Shown here piece after piece: positions 1-8,067 of a DNA stretch of 64,000 bases. This DNA is from Marivita sp046591575 (lineage in GTDB: Bacteria > Pseudomonadota > Alphaproteobacteria > Rhodobacterales > Rhodobacteraceae), in assembly GCF_046591575.1 (NCBI RefSeq), contig NZ_JBIQWA010000004.1, forward strand, positions 1 through 64,000. The letters are read 5' to 3'. The notes under the pieces were generated by a model, which was given only the letters and a program-made list of their open reading frames with translations, made no database searches and was not told the origin of the DNA. The translations under genes were made by a program, and so were the position numbers. Numbering within the stretch: position 1 is the stretch's first letter; each line of letters begins with the position of its first letter.

Positions 1-123
1 TGTAAACTCAACGGGATCGAGCCCCATGGCTATCTGTCCACTGTCCTGACAGCCATCGCTGGCGGACACAAACAAAACGACATCAACAAGTTGCTTCCCT
101 GGAACTATCCCAAGCCCGTGTGA
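1..123 (+). CDS. tnpC: IS66-family transposase, C-terminal fragment (window-truncated)
   Basis: Frame 1 is open from the window edge to TGA at 121-123 and gives 40 residues. These contain CKLNGIEPHGYL and end in DINKLLPWNY followed by a few residues. This is the recognisable C-terminal signature of IS66 TnpC transposases (C-K-L-N-G near the start, L-L-P-W-N at the end). The DDE catalytic core lies upstream, outside the window, so activity cannot be judged. Confidence 0.8.
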   Translation, partial: CKLNGIEPHGYLSTVLTAIAGGHKQNDINKLLPWNYPKPV

Positions 124-139
124 CCGGCGCACCGCTTAC
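1..139 (+). mobile_element. Right end of an IS66-family insertion sequence
   Basis: The first 139 bases are the end of an IS66-type element. Its last gene (1-123) ends in a typical IS66 transposase tail, and 16 bases after the stop the sequence reads CCGCTTAC (132-139). IS66-family termini begin GTAAGCG, so this is the expected outer end. Base 140 is where the reading frame of the disrupted helicase starts to make sense on the minus strand. The left end and the target duplication lie outside the window. The boundary is inferred from the terminal motif and the frame switch. Confidence 0.8.
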
Positions 140-854
140 CTTGAACACCATTGCGAAGGAGGATTTCTCGTAATCTTTCGGCTCGTTCTTGAAGATAGCG
201 AGGTGGCACAAATGCAGTGTTGTGGCGTTCGAGGCCGCACGCGTCACGGAATTGACCCAACTTCCCGATCTCCCGAAAAGCAGGCTCAAACAAGCTCTTA
301 ATTTCATTGAATAATTCTTCTTCACCTCGAAGCGTAACACGCATCGTAAAGGAATCTCGGAGGATACCCTCAGCGACGTGAGCATCGTCGAAAATTATTG
401 CGCCAGGAAAGTGCTTTCGCCGAATAGCACTGAAACCGTTGAACAGCGCGTGATACGTCGTGACGCAAAACGCCTTTTCCGATTCAAATAGGTCATTGCT
501 AAAATTTCCCGCTGTTCTGGTTGTGCAAGCAATCCCAATCCTCTCAGCCTCTCGGACCGTTTGGTTCACGAGATCAATAGTTGAGCAAACATAGACGACA
601 TTCGGGATGCCCTCATTGACCAAAGACTGTGCCACCAAAAGCCCTGCAATGGTTTTGCCCGCGCCAGTGTTCAGAGAAATCAGAACATCGTGATTGTCAC
701 GCGCAGCATGCCATTCCGACAGTGCTTGCGCTTGACCGCGCCAAAGATCATTGGGTGTATCCTTGAGGCTTGGTAGCGCTTCGAAAATCTTGATTGGGTC
801 CCGCGGTGCCGCGGTCTTCTTTGTGCTACCGAGTTTCGAAAAATCCATGCTCAT
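140..854 (-). pseudogene. DEAH-type helicase gene truncated by IS66
   Basis: This is the N-terminal part, about 238 residues, of a superfamily 2 helicase. It shows a Walker A motif (SLNTGAGKT, about residues 60-68) and a DEAH-like Walker B (DDAH, about residue 155). The frame reaches NGVQ at the IS66 border (base 140). Beyond it, the codons are IS sequence and hit a stop within 11 codons, so the helicase C domain is cut off. The gene starts two bases after the hsdR stop, so it was the last gene of the hsdM-hsdS-hsdR operon. Helicases are frequent companions of type I restriction islands, but this family was not identified precisely. A Hachiman-like or other defence helicase is possible and unproven. 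Confidence 0.8.
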
Positions 855-856
855 AA

Positions 857-3800
857 CTACCGCACCCCTCTAGTTTCAGTTTCCCTCGCCTCTCTGAGTG
901 CACGGTTAAAGAAATGGCGTGTTGCCTTGTCCCGCGCTTCAGCGTCAGTCAGAACGATATTTTTCATTTCATTGTCACGCTGGAACATGCGAATAGCGCC
1001 TTGGAAGAAAGCATCACGGAACGCAGCATAGACGACATCGGGAGGATTGTTCCGAAGCATCTCGGTCATGTCTTCGTCCATGATATCGCGATTAACTTGT
1101 TCGAAGCGGATCATGTCAGCTTCCGAAAAATCTGTGCCGTGACGGTCGTTGAACGCCTGTACGATTTCAGACAGCTCTTTCTTTTCGTCTTCCGTGTATG
1201 GCTTTGCACCAAACTCACTGATGGCTTTCAGTGCCTCAGTGTCGCCTGCGCCGAGTGACGCACTGCCAGCCTCTTTCTCGACGACCTTGAAAGCCTGGAG
1301 CCGTAGCATGTCGTCGGTGATCTCGATCTCGGGCGGCACTTCACGGTTCGGCAGCAGCCGCGATAGCCAGTTGCCATAGGTGGCAAGCTTCTCAAGGCTT
1401 GTGTCTTCCAGACGCATAATCTGCGCGATGAAGCTGTAGAAGCGTCCGAAGCTCTTCAAGAGCTGGCGGAACTCTTCTTGCCGCCCCTCATCGTCATCTG
1501 CTTCGAACCGCGCGACCGCATGTTTGACGAGGCCTTCGAGCTGCACGCGATCAGCTCCGCTGAGCGGTCCCTTAAAGTAGGTCTGCGCGAAATGCTCGAT
1601 CTCTTCTTTGTCGAGATAGCCGAAGCGATAGAGCCGCCCCTCAAGGTCGTACACCATGTTCGGATCGGACATAGCCTCGACGGTTGTCGCTTCAAAGAAG
1701 GGTTTGAACGCGGTCTGAATTTCTTCAATCGTATTCTGAAAATCGAGTATGAATGTCTGATCCTTGCCGGCTCGGGTGCGGTTCAAGCGTGAGAGTGTCT
1801 GCACTGCCTGAAGACCTGCGAGTTTGCGATCAACATACATGGCGCAAAGCTTGGGTTGATCGAAGCCCGTCTGATACTTTTCAGCGACGATCAGGATTTG
1901 ATAGGTCTCTGGGTACGGCGTGCCGTCTGGCTTGAACCCGTCGAAGCGGCCAGGAAGCTCGGTTTCCGAGAAGTCGTTCAGATCGGCTTCAGTGTAGGTC
2001 TCTCCATCCAGTTCGAGATCGCCGGAGAAAGCAACAAGTGCTTTCAGGTCTCCGTAGCCCTGTTCCCGGATGTATTTCTTCACCCCAAAGTAATAACGCA
2101 ATGCATGCTCGCGGCTTTGGGTGACGATCATGGCTTTGGCCTGATCTGCGAGCATCCCCATGACGTGGCGACGGAAGTGCTCAACGATAATCTCGACCTT
2201 CTGCCCTATGGCTGTCGCGTGAAGGTTCGCATACCGAGCCACTTTGCGTTGCCCGCGCCGCCCGCTCAGCTCGGGATCATCTTCGATGGTCTTTTCTAGC
2301 TGATAGTAAGCCTTGTAGGTCATGTAGTTCTGGAGCACGTCCAGAATGAAACCCTCTTCGATTGCCTGCCGCATCGAATAGAGATGGAACGGATGAGGCA
2401 GACCGTCGGGGCCTTGCACTCCGAACCGCTCAAGCGTCACATTGCGAGGGGTAGCCGTGAAGGCGAAAAAGCTGATGTTGGACTGCGGTCCGCGCGCCTT
2501 CTGATATTCCGCAATCAGGTCCTCGATGTCATCGCTCGATGAAGCTTCGCGCGTAAGCGCATCTGTCATTGACTGCGCCGCCTTGCCGGACTGGTTCGAA
2601 TGGGCTTCGTCGATGATGACCGCAAAGTTCCGCTCGCTCTGACCTGAGAGAGCCTTGAGGTGATCGGTCGAGAACTTCTGGATCGTCGTGACGATGATCC
2701 GCGCACCTTTCGCTATGGCGTCCTTTAGCTGTCGGGATGTTCCGTCGATCTTTTTCACGACGCCTTGCGTCTGTTCGAACTGCGAAACCGTACTTTGAAG
2801 CTGGCGGTCGAGAACGATACGATCCGTAACGATGATTGCGGTGTGGAAGACCTGGGCGTCATCTGCATCGTGCAGATTGATCGCATGGTGAGCGAGCCAG
2901 CCAATGGTGTTGGACTTGCCTGAGCCTGCCGAATGCTGAACGAGATAGTTTTGCCCCGCGCCGTTCACGCGGGCATGCGTCATGATCTTCCTTACCGCAT
3001 CGAGCTGCTGGAAGCGTGGGAAGATCATCACCTCATTCTTGCCGCTCACCTCCAAGGTCATGAACTGGCCGATGATGTCGATCAGGACCGAGCGGGAGAA
3101 GATAGCCGAACCCCAATCGCCGTCACCATAGAGGTAAGCAATGCGGTGTTCGCTCTCGACATCGGGATTGCCCGCGCCGCCGTCACGTCCCCGATTGAAC
3201 GGAAGAAATCGCGTCTTGCCGTTTTGAAGCCGCGTGGTCATCGACACATTGTCTTCATCAATAGCGAAGTGAACGAGCGCGCCCCGCTTGAACGTCAGTA
3301 GCGGCTCATTCGCGGGCGAACGATCAGAGCGGTACTGCTTTTCTGCATGCCTGAACGTCGTGCCTGTCAGGAGATTTTTGGCTTCAATCGTCGCGACGGG
3401 CAGACCATTCAGGAAGAGGACGATATCAATCCGGTTGCCGTGCTTCTGGCTGTAGACGACCTCATCCATCACGCTGAGAATGTTCGCCTCATACTCGGCG
3501 ATGCGTTTGGGCTCTAAGCCGCTCGCTGGACGGAAATAACAGAAGACGAAGGGGATGCCTGGAACGATCTTTAGCCCCTGACGGAGCACGTCCAACAGGC
3601 CGCGATCTTTGAGCGCCTTGTCGAGTTGCTTGAACAAAACATCTTCGGCTGAACCCGAATAATGCTGCTCAAGCTTTTCCCAAGCTTCCGCCTGCGTTTC
3701 TTTCAGAAACCGAATGACAAGTTCGCGATCCATCGCCAGCGGCTTGTCGAAGTGGATTTCACCTGCGTAACCACGGCTTTTTTCGGAACCGACACGACGA

Positions 3801-3889
3801 AGATAGCCTTGGGTTGAAACAAGGCTTTCGATCAGGTGCTCCTGAAGAACATCCTCTTTATGTAGATTTGAGGCGGCGTGTTCAGTCAT
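857..3889 (-). CDS. hsdR: Type I restriction enzyme, R (endonuclease/translocase) subunit
   Basis: HsdR is the motor and nuclease subunit that translocates and cuts unmodified DNA when assembled with HsdM and HsdS. At 1010 residues it has the family length. The PD-(D/E)xK nuclease centre is seen as D155 followed by E169-A-K171. The helicase motor has Walker A (HSAGSGKS, 319-326), DEAH (427-430) and FTATP (477-481). The C-terminal part is helical and matches the HsdM-contact region of the family. Its ATG overlaps the hsdS stop in an ATGA arrangement, indicating translational coupling. All visible catalytic motifs are intact, so the enzyme should be functional if HsdS is. Confidence 0.95.
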   Translation of the reverse strand: MTEHAASNLHKEDVLQEHLIESLVSTQGYLRRVGSEKSRGYAGEIHFDKPLAMDRELVIRFLKETQAEAWEKLEQHYSGSAEDVLFKQLDKALKDRGLLDVLRQGLKIVPGIPFVFCYFRPASGLEPKRIAEYEANILSVMDEVVYSQKHGNRIDIVLFLNGLPVATIEAKNLLTGTTFRHAEKQYRSDRSPANEPLLTFKRGALVHFAIDEDNVSMTTRLQNGKTRFLPFNRGRDGGAGNPDVESEHRIAYLYGDGDWGSAIFSRSVLIDIIGQFMTLEVSGKNEVMIFPRFQQLDAVRKIMTHARVNGAGQNYLVQHSAGSGKSNTIGWLAHHAINLHDADDAQVFHTAIIVTDRIVLDRQLQSTVSQFEQTQGVVKKIDGTSRQLKDAIAKGARIIVTTIQKFSTDHLKALSGQSERNFAVIIDEAHSNQSGKAAQSMTDALTREASSSDDIEDLIAEYQKARGPQSNISFFAFTATPRNVTLERFGVQGPDGLPHPFHLYSMRQAIEEGFILDVLQNYMTYKAYYQLEKTIEDDPELSGRRGQRKVARYANLHATAIGQKVEIIVEHFRRHVMGMLADQAKAMIVTQSREHALRYYFGVKKYIREQGYGDLKALVAFSGDLELDGETYTEADLNDFSETELPGRFDGFKPDGTPYPETYQILIVAEKYQTGFDQPKLCAMYVDRKLAGLQAVQTLSRLNRTRAGKDQTFILDFQNTIEEIQTAFKPFFEATTVEAMSDPNMVYDLEGRLYRFGYLDKEEIEHFAQTYFKGPLSGADRVQLEGLVKHAVARFEADDDEGRQEEFRQLLKSFGRFYSFIAQIMRLEDTSLEKLATYGNWLSRLLPNREVPPEIEITDDMLRLQAFKVVEKEAGSASLGAGDTEALKAISEFGAKPYTEDEKKELSEIVQAFNDRHGTDFSEADMIRFEQVNRDIMDEDMTEMLRNNPPDVVYAAFRDAFFQGAIRMFQRDNEMKNIVLTDAEARDKATRHFFNRALREARETETRGVR

Positions 3890-5238
3890 ACGCGCGCTTC
3901 CCGAAGAGCTATATCCTCTTCAATCTGATCAAGGCCGCGGTCGGTCTGCCCCTGCTTGCCCCAGGTTTCCACGTCGATCTGGCCCGTGACAGCGGCGGTG
4001 ATCAGTGCTAAGCGAAACTCATGTAGGCGCGAGATCGAAAACTGAACGTGATCAACGACTTTGCTGAGATCACGTATCTTGGCATTGGCTTCAGTAATTA
4101 ATTCCTTAAGTTCGTCCTCCGGAATTATTGGAAACATCAAATTGCGAATGTCGCCAAGACCTATGAAATCTTGAGCTCCGCCTCGTCCGATAAGTCGGAG
4201 CTGCTCGTTAAAAAGCGGGCTACGCAGGAATAGGAGTATTTGTTTGGCCAGCTGCTGATTGCCTCCAGTCTTGAAAAGGGCAACATTTTTTATAGAGAAC
4301 TTACGTTCGTCCATCACAATAATTGATTTTCCGATATTACCTCCGATCATTGACATCAGAACGTCTCCTTGCTCAGTATTTGAGCGGCGATAAATTAAAT
4401 CATGATCCTCGGCGCTTATATATTTTGCATTCGTGAAATCTATCGAATCACCAATGAAATCTTTTGATGTGATTAGTGGGAATGATTTTTCATCAGCATC
4501 TACATAGCTCGGAGTCTCATGGGTTCCGTCTTTGACTTTGACCACTCGCTTGATGGCGGTAATTCCCCAAGATTCAGGTATCGTAGGTAACCAAGGCAGA
4601 CCTGTGGCCTTTCGCTGATGGTCGGCGACCAAACCAAAAGTGAAGTATCTTTCAAGTAAGGCTTGAGACTTTAATTGGATGATTAATTGGAGTTCTTGCT
4701 TTTTTTTGATCAGTTGGTCGACGCGATCGGTTTCTCGGTCAAGAAAATCAACAATGGCCTTTTGGGTTTCAAGGCCGGGGAGCATCACAGGGACGTTACG
4801 AAGAGCTTCGTGTTCCAAATCCCACTGGTTCACACGAACACCTTTTGAGATACGCCCATAGAGCGCGATGTAAGGATCACTTCTCAGAAGATAATGTAAG
4901 AACTGGTCACATTCCTCACTAAGCGGTTTGTACACATAGTATGCTGGGCTAACGATCCCTCGATAGCGAGAAATTGCTATAGAGCCCTGCCACGCTTTCA
5001 TCTTGTTTGTGACAAGCGATCCCTCCGTAACGAGCTGATAACCCGATAGGTCATCAGATTCCTTGTTGTGGTTGTCATCCCGCGAGGATTTGGGAATGAC
5101 ACCGTAGTCGCGATAGACAGAGAGCAATTCTTCATCGGCAAAGCCAGTGAGTTTCTGTCTTCGAAAAAGTGACCACAACGGGCGGGTTTCCCATCCCGCA
5201 GGTGTTCTTGCAGCTATAAACGTCTGGAGTTCGCTCAC
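3886..5238 (-). CDS. hsdS: Type I restriction enzyme, S (specificity) subunit
   Basis: HsdS carries the DNA-recognition domains of the type I complex. The 450-residue protein shows the usual layout: a first target-recognition domain (about residues 10-150), a conserved helical spacer (about 160-195, containing FLDRETDRVDQLI), a second target-recognition domain (about 215-370) and a second conserved helix at the C terminus (ending ALITAAVTGQIDV). Both gene ends overlap their neighbours by four bases. The second recognition domain is markedly AT-rich: 90 of 240 bases at 4261-4500 are G or C, while the flanking hsdM is near 60%. This suggests domain exchange from another source. The recognised sequence cannot be read from the protein. 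Confidence 0.93.
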   Translation of the reverse strand: MSELQTFIAARTPAGWETRPLWSLFRRQKLTGFADEELLSVYRDYGVIPKSSRDDNHNKESDDLSGYQLVTEGSLVTNKMKAWQGSIAISRYRGIVSPAYYVYKPLSEECDQFLHYLLRSDPYIALYGRISKGVRVNQWDLEHEALRNVPVMLPGLETQKAIVDFLDRETDRVDQLIKKKQELQLIIQLKSQALLERYFTFGLVADHQRKATGLPWLPTIPESWGITAIKRVVKVKDGTHETPSYVDADEKSFPLITSKDFIGDSIDFTNAKYISAEDHDLIYRRSNTEQGDVLMSMIGGNIGKSIIVMDERKFSIKNVALFKTGGNQQLAKQILLFLRSPLFNEQLRLIGRGGAQDFIGLGDIRNLMFPIIPEDELKELITEANAKIRDLSKVVDHVQFSISRLHEFRLALITAAVTGQIDVETWGKQGQTDRGLDQIEEDIALREARV

Positions 5239-7247
5239 GCTGCCACCTCCTTCAGGAGCCCAGCGATCTCAGCTTCGAGCGCCTTTAGCTCTGCGTCGAT
5301 CTCTTCGAGCGGGCGGGGCGGCACATAGTAGTAGAAGTAGCGGTTGAAGTTGATCTCATACCCGACGCGTCCGACCTGCTTGTCGCGTGCGTCTGTGTGG
5401 CTCTGATCGACCCAGGCGTCAGGCACGAAAGGCAGAACCTCGCGCTCCATGTAGTCGTGCCAATCCTCACTCAGGGGCACAAGCTCGTGGTCACGCAGTT
5501 CAGTATCGGGTTCCGGCCTGCCGTTTTTGTCCGTGCAGATGTCGGCGTCTTCGTCACGCTCCGAAAGCGCAGCCAAGATTGCTTTCCTGATCGGTGCGCC
5601 GATCTTCAATCCAGTGGCTTTCAAGGCCTTGGACAGTGCTTTTTCGAAGGCATCCCGATTGGTGAAGAGTTGATCACCGATGGCCGAAAGCGCAGCCTCA
5701 ATATTGTTTTGGTCGGCCTTCTCCAACTTTGTGTAGGGCTTATAGTCACTCAGGCGTGCGAGCCGTTCGTCCGACACTTGAAAATTCAGCTTCAATGGGC
5801 GCTCGACACGAATTTCTCGGTAGCCGAAATCGGTGGTCTCAAAAATCTTTGAAACATCATCCTGACCGCTCTCGCCATTGAGGAAGTCGGCATAGAGACG
5901 GACAATTTCTGCTCGCGCCTCGTCGGTAATTTCGCGACGTTTGGAGCCGAGGGACTTACGCATGCTGGACCAAAACCGCTCGCCAGATGCGTCGATGAGC
6001 TGGACTTTGCCTTGGCGGTGCTTGGGCTTCCGATTGGTCAGCAGCCAGACATAGGTCTGGATGCCTGTGTTGTAGAAAAGGTCAGTTGGTAGCGCGACGA
6101 CAGCCTCAACCCAATCGTTTTCGAGCATCCAGCGGCGGATTTCGCTTTCGCCGGACTGTGCGCCGCCCGTGAAGAGTGGCGAGCCATTCATGACGATACC
6201 GATCCGCGAACCGTCCTCATCGTCGCGCATCTTGGAAATCATGTGCTGAAGGAAGAGAAGCTGGCCGTCCGAGATACGGGGCGTACCCGCACCGAAGCGG
6301 CCTCCCATTCCCATATTCTCAGCTTCCGCCTTGATCGGTTCTTGATACTTCTTCCAGTCCACTCCGTAAGGCGGATTGGAGAGCATGTAGTGAAACTTCT
6401 TACCCGCATGCGCATCCTGCGTGAGCGTATTCCCGAAAGCGATCTGTTCGGGGTCGTGACCTGTCACCAGCATGTCAGACTTACAAATGCCGAAGGACTC
6501 ATCGTTCAGCTCTTGACCGAATAGCTCCACGCGGATTGAGGGGTTGAACTCCTTCAGTGCCTCTTCGGTAAGGGCCAGCATGCCGCCTGTTCCGCAGGCA
6601 GGGTCATAGACCTGTCGAATAATGCCGCGCCCTGTAAGCTTCGCGTCGTCGTTGGCAATGAGCAGATCGACGATCAGCCGAATGACTTCGCGCGGGGTGA
6701 AGTGCTCCCCTGCGGTTTCGTTCGACATCTCTGAGAAGCGACGGATCAGCTCTTCGAAGAGATAGCCCATCTCTAAGTTTGAAACGGTGTCAGGATGTAG
6801 ATCGACTTCGCAGAAGCGCTCGAAAACGTTCCAGAGGATGCCGCCATCCTTCAAACGCTTGAGCTGATCGGTGAAACGGAACTTGTCGAGAAAGATATCA
6901 CGTACATTCGGCGAAAACTTCGTGATGTAATCGATGAGGTTTTGATGGAGCTGCCCAGGGTCTTGCCCTTTCAAGCTTTCGAAGGTGAAGCGCGAAAGGT
7001 TATAGACCTTCACATTACCACCTACCGCACCAAAAAGGATCATGTCGCGTGTGGCATCATCGGCGTTTTCAGGAAGCGATTTCCCGGCTTCGAGAACAGC
7101 TTGCTTGCTGTCCTGAAGGAGGCAGTCGAGACGGCGTAGAACAACAAAGGGCAGCATGACCTTGCCATATTCGGACTGCTTGAAATCTCCACGCAGAATT
7201 TCAGCAATCGACCACACAAAGCCGCCTAGATTTTTAATGTCGGTCAT
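5235..7247 (-). CDS. hsdM: Type I restriction-modification, M (adenine methylase) subunit
   Basis: HsdM methylates adenine N6 in the sequence chosen by HsdS and protects host DNA. The 670-residue protein has the N-terminal helical HsdM domain, an AdoMet-binding motif (DPACGTGG, 215-222) and the catalytic NPPY (291-294). Residues after about 480 form an extended C-terminal part with a glutamate-rich coiled-coil-like end (EEIDAELKALEAEIAGLL). Its start overlaps the stop of a small upstream gene (ATGA), and its stop overlaps the hsdS start. The four genes therefore form a tightly coupled operon read leftwards. Confidence 0.95.
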   Translation of the reverse strand: MTDIKNLGGFVWSIAEILRGDFKQSEYGKVMLPFVVLRRLDCLLQDSKQAVLEAGKSLPENADDATRDMILFGAVGGNVKVYNLSRFTFESLKGQDPGQLHQNLIDYITKFSPNVRDIFLDKFRFTDQLKRLKDGGILWNVFERFCEVDLHPDTVSNLEMGYLFEELIRRFSEMSNETAGEHFTPREVIRLIVDLLIANDDAKLTGRGIIRQVYDPACGTGGMLALTEEALKEFNPSIRVELFGQELNDESFGICKSDMLVTGHDPEQIAFGNTLTQDAHAGKKFHYMLSNPPYGVDWKKYQEPIKAEAENMGMGGRFGAGTPRISDGQLLFLQHMISKMRDDEDGSRIGIVMNGSPLFTGGAQSGESEIRRWMLENDWVEAVVALPTDLFYNTGIQTYVWLLTNRKPKHRQGKVQLIDASGERFWSSMRKSLGSKRREITDEARAEIVRLYADFLNGESGQDDVSKIFETTDFGYREIRVERPLKLNFQVSDERLARLSDYKPYTKLEKADQNNIEAALSAIGDQLFTNRDAFEKALSKALKATGLKIGAPIRKAILAALSERDEDADICTDKNGRPEPDTELRDHELVPLSEDWHDYMEREVLPFVPDAWVDQSHTDARDKQVGRVGYEINFNRYFYYYVPPRPLEEIDAELKALEAEIAGLLKEVAA

Positions 7248-7426
7248 GTACGCCTCTTCCTGCTCGTCATGTCGTCTCGCATGTTCGACAGATCGGCCTT
7301 ACGCACGTAATCGCGCATGTATTCACGGAGCACCTGAGCGGCGGGCTTGTCTTGGGCCTTGCAGGCTTTGAGAAAAGCTTCGCGCAATTCACGGTCGATG
7401 CGGATGCGAAGTCCAACGTCTTTCAT
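7244..7426 (-). CDS. Small ribbon-helix-helix-like regulator ahead of hsdM
   Basis: This 60-residue basic protein starts MKDVGLRIRIDRELREAF. It has the pattern of a ribbon-helix-helix fold: a short strand with alternating hydrophobics (VGLRIRI), then two helices (RELREAFLKACKAQ and PAAQVLREYMRDYV). Such proteins are transcriptional repressors or antitoxins. Its stop overlaps the hsdM start by four bases, so it is translated with the restriction operon and may control it. The frame is open further upstream, but the start at 7426 sits 7 bases after a good -10 box and the upstream residues look non-protein-like. No Shine-Dalgarno is visible, which fits a leaderless mRNA. Function is inferred only from fold pattern and position. 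Confidence 0.7.
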   Translation of the reverse strand: MKDVGLRIRIDRELREAFLKACKAQDKPAAQVLREYMRDYVRKADLSNMRDDMTSRKRRT

Positions 7427-7433
7427 GCGCAAG

Positions 7434-7462
7434 AGTGTAGCCAATGGATACACATTTGTGAA
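7434..7462 (-). promoter_or_regulatory. Sigma-70-type promoter of the hsd operon, apparently leaderless
   Basis: On the minus strand there is TTCACA (7457-7462), exactly 17 bases, then TACACT (7434-7439). These differ from consensus by one and two bases. Initiation 6-7 bases after the -10 falls at 7427-7428, next to the ATG at 7426. The transcript would have almost no leader, which agrees with the missing ribosome-binding site. Confidence 0.6.
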
Positions 7463-7556
7463 GCATTTTTCACGTGCGCTTTGTTTGTTGGTTTTCGGAA
7501 TAGAGGCTGGCGGAAGTCGGAGGTTCCGTGATCTATCTTCGGTAAGATGGCGGCAT

Positions 7557-7574
7557 CCAATCGGCGGCGATTGG
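7557..7574. repeat. Palindrome CCAATCG-GCGG-CGATTGG, copy 1
   Basis: A perfect 7-bp inverted repeat with a GCGG centre. A close relative lies at 7689-7706 with the same GCGG centre, so this is likely a protein-binding site or the base of a hairpin. It forms the first half of a 36-bp imperfect direct repeat (7553-7588) that recurs at 7606-7642. Confidence 0.6.
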
Positions 7575-7642
7575 TCTCGATGAAATCGTCTCCATGACAT
7601 GGCGCGCATCCAAACCGCGAAGGGTTGGTCTCCATGAAATGG
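7574..7642 (+). repeat. Three 15-bp iterons, consensus GTCTCSATGAMATSG
   Basis: The copies are at 7574-7588, 7588-7602 and 7628-7642. They differ at three positions only. Copies 1 and 3 sit inside longer direct repeats starting GCATCCAA. Iteron arrays like this bind replication, partition or relaxosome proteins; which applies here is unknown. Confidence 0.6.
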
Positions 7643-7688
7643 TCATGGGGGGTATCGGGGGAGCAGGAACGCGCCCCTGATCGGGGAT

Positions 7689-7706
7689 CAATCGAGCGGT
7701 CGATTG
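7689..7706. repeat. Palindrome CAATCGA-GCGG-TCGATTG, copy 2
   Basis: A perfect 7-bp inverted repeat around GCGG, related to the palindrome at 7557-7574 and 132 bp from it. The shared core is CAATCG, GCGG, CGATTG. Confidence 0.6.
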
Positions 7707-7719
7707 TGCATGGTTCGGT

Positions 7720-7750
7720 GCAGGTGGAGAGGCAAATCTCCAAGCCCTGC
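7720..7750 (+). repeat. Two-part hairpin, copy A
   Basis: GCAGG then TGGAGA, a loop ggcaaa, TCTCCA, then a 3-base bulge and CCTGC. It is followed by GAGTGG, as is copy B at 7806-7829. The shared order (GGTGCAGG, GAGAG, TCTCC, TGC, GAGTGG) with different stem bases suggests a structured element duplicated in tandem. Confidence 0.55.
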
Positions 7751-7805
7751 GAGTGGGGTTCAGGGGGCGCGAAAGCCCCTGATCTTCCTGAAAGGATCGA
7801 TGGGT

Positions 7806-7829
7806 GCAGGGAGAGCGAAGTCTCCTTGC
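7806..7829 (+). repeat. Two-part hairpin, copy B
   Basis: GCAGGGAGA pairs with TCTCCTTGC over 9 positions (one G-T pair) around the loop gcgaag. It lies 86 bp after copy A and is followed by GAGTGG in the same way. Confidence 0.55.
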
Positions 7830-7937
7830 GAGTGGTGAAACGGCGATACGTTTTTGGCTTCAAAAGGCTCAATGCCTGACCGAAGCCACGGCCTGGGGGA
7901 TGCAACGGGGGCGCGCAGCGAGCCCCTTGCCAAGATG

Positions 7938-7952
7938 TTTTGTACTACAAAA
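7938..7952. promoter_or_regulatory. 15-bp perfect palindrome TTTTGTACTACAAAA
   Basis: Seven-base arms around one central base, extended outward by AAGATG (7932-7937) and CATCTT (7955-7960) with a two-base offset. It has the form of an operator for a dimeric regulator. No adjacent gene is clearly controlled by it. Confidence 0.5.
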
Positions 7953-8007
7953 CACATCTTGCAGTGTCGGAAAACACGCCATTATTTGCGGTTTTGACAG
8001 GTAACGA

Positions 8008-8067
8008 GAGAAAGTTCGAACCCGAAGCGACAATCTCAATAGAGCAAACGGGAGAAACTTCGAACCC
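8008..8067 (+). repeat. Two 16-bp direct repeats GAGAAASTTCGAACCC
   Basis: The copies are at 8008-8023 and 8052-8067, 44 bp apart (about four helical turns), and differ in one base. Each is centred on TTCGAA. They lie just past the stop of the minus-strand gene ending at 8073, which itself ends in a small hairpin CCTTAT/ATAAGG (8066-8080). Confidence 0.55.

Noticed and set aside
7557..7706. CRISPR array
   Set aside because: The repeats are not evenly spaced, copies are few and differ, and there are no cas genes.
7625..7879. 84-codon plus-strand frame in the repeat region
   Set aside because: Begins within an iteron and has no ribosome site; the hairpins explain the bases better.
7423..7905. 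160-codon minus-strand frame across the repeat region
   Set aside because: It crosses iterons and hairpins, and its composition is unlike a protein. It also overlaps the hsd promoter.
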